A stretch of DNA of 64,000 nt from CAYMQB01 sp964392665 (lineage in GTDB: Bacteria; Hydrothermota; E44-bin80), in assembly GCA_964392665.1 (NCBI GenBank), contig CAYMQB010000008.1, positions 18,575 to 82,574 of the forward strand. Direction: 5' to 3'. The notes beneath the pieces were generated by a model. It saw nothing but the letters and a program-made list of their open reading frames with translations. It made no database searches and was not told the DNA's origin. Positions 61,170 through 64,000 of this stretch are shown one piece after another. Numbering within the stretch: the stretch's first letter is position 1; each line of letters opens with the position of its first letter. Made by a program: the position numbers and the translations under genes.

Positions 61170-62012
61170 TTAACCTCCTCCTTTTCTCTTCTTTCTTTGC
61201 TTAATAATGAATTTGCTGCCTGGTTTGTTCTTCTTTCGTGTCTTGAATCCCTTTGCTGGCAAACCTTTTGAACTACATGGATGTCTTCCCCCTGAAGATT
61301 TACCTTCACCACCTCCCATAGGGTGATCAACGGGATTTTTCGCAACTCCCCTCGTATGAGGTCTTCTGCCCAACCAACGCGTTCTCCCTGCCTTTCCTGA
61401 CTTAATACTACTGTGCGCAGAATTGCTGACGGAACCTATGGTTGCATAGCAATCAAGAAGAAAAAGTTTTACTTCACTCGATGGAAGTCTAATATGAGCA
61501 TATTTTCCTTCCTTTGCAAGAATTTGAGCAGAACATCCTGCACTCCTAACAACAGAACTTTGTTTTCCAGGCAAGGATTGAATATTATGAATTTCCGTAC
61601 CCAAAGGGATATTTCTTAATGGAAGTGCATTCCCTACTTTGATACCTGCATTGGGACCCGAAATAATCTTTTCACCTACCGAAAGTGCATTAGGTGCCAA
61701 AATATATTTTTTCTCACCATCCGCATAACAGAGCAACACTATCCAACTTGACCTTGAAGGATCGTACTCAATTGAGCTAACCGTAGCTTCAATTCCATGC
61801 TTCGGTCTAACAAAGTCTATTATGCGATAATGTCGCCTTGACCCACCTCCTCTTGAACGAACTACCTCTTTCCCCTGTCTATTTCTCCCTCCATTTTTCC
61901 TTAATGATGAAGTTAGCGTTTTAAATGGTTTTTTCTTAGAAAGTTCCTTATTTACAATGCTTGTCTTAAATCTCAGCGAAGGTAAAATCGGTTTGTGTTT
62001 CTTAACTAACAT
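61170..62012 (-). CDS. rplB: 50S ribosomal protein L2
   Basis: 280 residues. KKHKPILPSLRFKTSIVNKE, RHYRIIDFVRPKHGIEATVS, GSVSNSAHSSIKSGKAGRTR and DHPMGGGEGKSSGGRHPCS are diagnostic, including the histidine of the peptidyl-transferase region. ATG start, 6 bp after rplW. Confidence 0.98.
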   Translation of the reverse strand: MLVKKHKPILPSLRFKTSIVNKELSKKKPFKTLTSSLRKNGGRNRQGKEVVRSRGGGSRRHYRIIDFVRPKHGIEATVSSIEYDPSRSSWIVLLCYADGEKKYILAPNALSVGEKIISGPNAGIKVGNALPLRNIPLGTEIHNIQSLPGKQSSVVRSAGCSAQILAKEGKYAHIRLPSSEVKLFLLDCYATIGSVSNSAHSSIKSGKAGRTRWLGRRPHTRGVAKNPVDHPMGGGEGKSSGGRHPCSSKGLPAKGFKTRKKNKPGSKFIIKQRKKRKGGG

Positions 62013-62018
62013 ATTACT

Positions 62019-62315
62019 TTATACTCCCTCGAATATGTTTATCTTTTCTCCCTGTGGTAAGGTAACTATTGCCTTTTTCCAGTCCTTTTTTTTTCCTTTT
62101 GTTCTCCCCCACCTTTTCTGTTTCCCTTTAACCTTGATAGTCTCGCATTTGAGGACTTTAACCTTAAACAGCTCTTCGGTTGCTTTCTTGATCTCGATTT
62201 TGTTAGCATTAATTGCGACCCTGAAGTAGTATTTATTTTGACCACTTGAAAGAATATTCTCTGTCTTCTCGGTTCTTATAGGTGAAATAATCACACTTCT
62301 TGGGTCATTTCTCAT
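62019..62315 (-). CDS. rplW: 50S ribosomal protein L23
   Basis: 98 residues from ATG 62315, with AGGGA upstream; a TTG two codons earlier overlaps the rplD stop and is less well spaced. RNDPRSVIISPIRTEKTENI and NKIEIKKATEELFKVKVLKC are typical. Docking site for trigger factor and SRP at the tunnel exit. Confidence 0.95.
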   Translation of the reverse strand: MRNDPRSVIISPIRTEKTENILSSGQNKYYFRVAINANKIEIKKATEELFKVKVLKCETIKVKGKQKRWGRTKGKKKDWKKAIVTLPQGEKINIFEGV

Positions 62316-62317
62316 AA

Positions 62318-62983
62318 TCAATTTTCCCTATTCAATAGTTTTTTATCCTTCTTGTTCTCGAATGTTTTTTTTACTATTTCTATGCTATCTTCTGTGAGGA
62401 CCAATACGTCGGAGTTAAGAATATCGTAAGCGTTCGCATCCTTTGCGAGTGAAATCTTTAAACCAGGTAGATTTCTCCCTGCAAGGAACATATTCTTGGA
62501 ATACTTATCCAGAAGAAGAAGTACTTTTTTCTCCTTTAAACCCAGCATGTTCATAATCTCGGAAATTTTCTTTGTTTTCGGTTCGTCCAGCTCAAAATTC
62601 TCAACAACCTTTAGAGCATTTTCCTCCATTTTCATGCTGAACGCCGAGCGAATAGCCAGACGCTTAACTTTCTTAGGAACCTTAAAAGAATAGTCTCTTG
62701 GTTTTGGTCCAAACACAACTCCCCCACCTCTTCGTAGAGGTGAACGAATAGTTCCTGTCCTTGCTCTGCCCGTATGCTTCTGTTTGAATGGCTTCCTTCC
62801 ACCACCCCTCACTTCACTTCTCCCTTTAGTTGAGGCTGTTCCCTGTCGTCTGTTGGCCCCATACATGCGCACAACCTCGTAAATAACTTTATCATTTGGC
62901 TTACTTAGGAAGATGGACGTAGGAAGCTCCACCTTTCCCTTTTGCTCACCATTTATCGATAATATAACTGTTTCTAAATTCAT
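62318..62983 (-). CDS. rplD: 50S ribosomal protein L4
   Basis: 221 residues. GANRRQGTASTKGRSEVRGG, KPFKQKHTGRARTGTIRSPL and GGGVVFGPKPRDYSFKVPKK are canonical. Lines the exit tunnel and in some bacteria regulates the S10 operon; no leader attenuator is visible here because the cluster follows tuf directly. ATG start, 5 bp after rplC. Confidence 0.97.
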   Translation of the reverse strand: MNLETVILSINGEQKGKVELPTSIFLSKPNDKVIYEVVRMYGANRRQGTASTKGRSEVRGGGRKPFKQKHTGRARTGTIRSPLRRGGGVVFGPKPRDYSFKVPKKVKRLAIRSAFSMKMEENALKVVENFELDEPKTKKISEIMNMLGLKEKKVLLLLDKYSKNMFLAGRNLPGLKISLAKDANAYDILNSDVLVLTEDSIEIVKKTFENKKDKKLLNREN

Positions 62984-62988
62984 AACAC

Positions 62989-63621
62989 TTATTTTTTCTT
63001 GGTTTTTGTTTCTACCTTATGCAAAAGAACAATACCATTCCTGCTTCCAGGAATGGCTCCACTTACTGCAATAAAATTTTTCTTTTTGTCGATATTAATT
63101 ATTTTCAGGTTTTTTACCGTAATTCTATCACCACCAGTTCTTCCTGGAAGTTTTGTACCTTTGACTACTCTCGCCGGGGTTGCAGATGCACCAGTAGAAC
63201 CAGGAACACGATGTGACCTAGAACCATGTGTTTTGGGACCACCAGAAAATCCATGTCTTTTTATCACACCCTGAAAACCTTTTCCTTTAGAAACACCACT
63301 AACATGTACAATCTCACCTTCAGTGAATATTTCAATACCCATTTTCTGCCCGACTTTGTATAATTTGGAATCATCAACCCTGAACTCAAAAAGAGCCTTG
63401 CAGGATTCGATCCCGGCTCTTTTCAAATGTTCCTTTATCGACTTTTTAGTGCGCTTTCTTTTGCCCATTGCCAACTGAATTGCAGAGTATCCATCTTTCT
63501 CTTCCGTTCGCACCAAAGCGACAGTACAGGGATGCATTTCCACAAGCGTAACGGGAACAACCCTCCCATTTTCTGCGAAAATTTGTGTCATCTCTCTTTT
63601 TTTTCCAATAATTCCAATCAT
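62989..63621 (-). CDS. rplC: 50S ribosomal protein L3
   Basis: 210 residues. GIIGKKREMTQIFAENGRVV, then KGKGFQGVIKRHGFSGGPKT, HGSRSHRVPGSTGASATPAR and MIGKKREM-type start identify it. Nucleates 50S assembly. ATG start, 4 bp after rpsJ. Confidence 0.98.
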   Translation of the reverse strand: MIGIIGKKREMTQIFAENGRVVPVTLVEMHPCTVALVRTEEKDGYSAIQLAMGKRKRTKKSIKEHLKRAGIESCKALFEFRVDDSKLYKVGQKMGIEIFTEGEIVHVSGVSKGKGFQGVIKRHGFSGGPKTHGSRSHRVPGSTGASATPARVVKGTKLPGRTGGDRITVKNLKIINIDKKKNFIAVSGAIPGSRNGIVLLHKVETKTKKK

Positions 63622-63625
63622 AATT

Positions 63626-63931
63626 TTATGTTTTTATTTCAACTTCAACACCTGCTGGAAGCTCGAGTTTGCTGAGTGCATCTACAGTTTGCGGTGTCGT
63701 ATTAATAATATCTATCAATCTCTTATGAATACTTATTTCGAACTGCTCTCTTGACTTTTTATCAACATGAGGAGAACGTAACACCGTAATAAGTGACCTT
63801 TTAGTTGGAAGAGGTATAGGACCTGAAACATTGGCACCCGTTCTCTTAGCAGTCTGAACTATCTCTTTAACTGACTGGTCCAGAAGATTGTGGTCGTATG
63901 CCTTTAACCTTATTCTTATCTTTTCTTTCAA
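63626..63931 (-). CDS. rpsJ: 30S ribosomal protein S10, TTG start
   Basis: 101 residues from TTG, with GGGAG 6 nt upstream; no ATG/GTG precedes the conserved KIRIRLKAYDHNLLDQSVKE. SGPIPLPTKRSLITVLRSPH is typical. Also the NusE antitermination factor. 13 bp after the tuf stop, so the S10 operon continues from the EF-Tu gene. Confidence 0.97.
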   Translation of the reverse strand: MKEKIRIRLKAYDHNLLDQSVKEIVQTAKRTGANVSGPIPLPTKRSLITVLRSPHVDKKSREQFEISIHKRLIDIINTTPQTVDALSKLELPAGVEVEIKT

Positions 63932-63944
63932 GTTGCTCTCCCGC

Positions 63945-64000
63945 TTATTCGTTAATTTTTGTAACTACTCCGGCTCCTACCGTCCTCCCACCTTCCCTGA
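63945..64000 (-). CDS. tuf: elongation factor Tu, 3' end only
   Basis: The last 17 codons and stop are visible: REGGRTVGAGVVTKINE, the invariant C-terminus of EF-Tu. The rest lies beyond the window edge. EF-Tu delivers aminoacyl-tRNA to the ribosome. Its place before rpsJ suggests that the str operon (rpsL, rpsG, fusA, tuf) runs directly into the S10 cluster. Confidence 0.95.
   Translation of the reverse strand, partial: REGGRTVGAGVVTKINE

Noticed and set aside
61169..61345. N-terminal extension of S19 reaching into rplB
   Set aside because: The family N-terminus begins exactly at the TTG behind AGGAGG; upstream residues are rplB read in another frame.

Overview
The window is bacterial chromosomal DNA, AT-rich, with short intergenic gaps and many 1-20 bp gene overlaps. 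It ends in a complete S10-spc-alpha ribosomal protein cluster preceded by the 3' end of an EF-Tu gene. The rest of the gene content includes secreted proteins with Por-type (T9SS-like) C-terminal domains, DUF2341 surface proteins, three DUF5683-type membrane proteins, PEGA-domain kinase signalling and a PorV-like barrel fused to an OmpA domain. This fits an uncultured candidate phylum near the FCB group (WOR-3/Stahlbacteria-like). That placement is an inference from gene content only.

Layout. 0-8.7 kb (+): a signalling block with a class III cyclase-like protein (cut by the window edge), a GAF-GAF-GGDEF diguanylate cyclase, and then, behind a good sigma70 promoter, a Ser/Thr kinase with PEGA domains, a DUF5683 protein, a probable lipoprotein and a GAF-AAA+-Fis sigma54 activator. 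8.9-14.3 kb (+): a secreted M6 metalloprotease with FG-GAP-like repeats and small membrane proteins. 14.3-27.0 kb (-): an adenylate cyclase with an extracytoplasmic sensor, a large exported protein, a CoA-binding protein, RNase P RNA, an M14 carboxypeptidase, YjbQ, and a run of exported proteins and lipoproteins. 27.3-32.2 kb (-): an accessory island with a type II restriction enzyme, a DNA methyltransferase, a small conserved protein and two proteins carrying a YRxxxAH (HEPN-like) motif, flanked by an imperfect 21-bp direct repeat. 32.2-37.2 kb (-): lnt, an oxidoreductase, purN, a VapBC pair whose toxin is frameshifted, and a class IV aminotransferase. 37.3-49.4 kb: four DUF2341 surface proteins around a glycosyltransferase and a sulfatase-fold enzyme, then the PorV-OmpA fusion. 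49.4-64.0 kb (-): rplQ back to rpsJ, then tuf.

Themes. Initiation codons are unusually relaxed. At least seven ribosomal protein genes start with TTG behind clear Shine-Dalgarno sites. adk has no ATG/GTG/TTG that keeps its P-loop and appears to start at ATA overlapping the secY stop. One lipoprotein appears to start at ATT. Two genes carry single-base frameshifts (vapC and the largest DUF2341 protein). The restriction/HEPN island is the best candidate for an undescribed system. No tRNA genes, CRISPR arrays or insertion sequences were seen.
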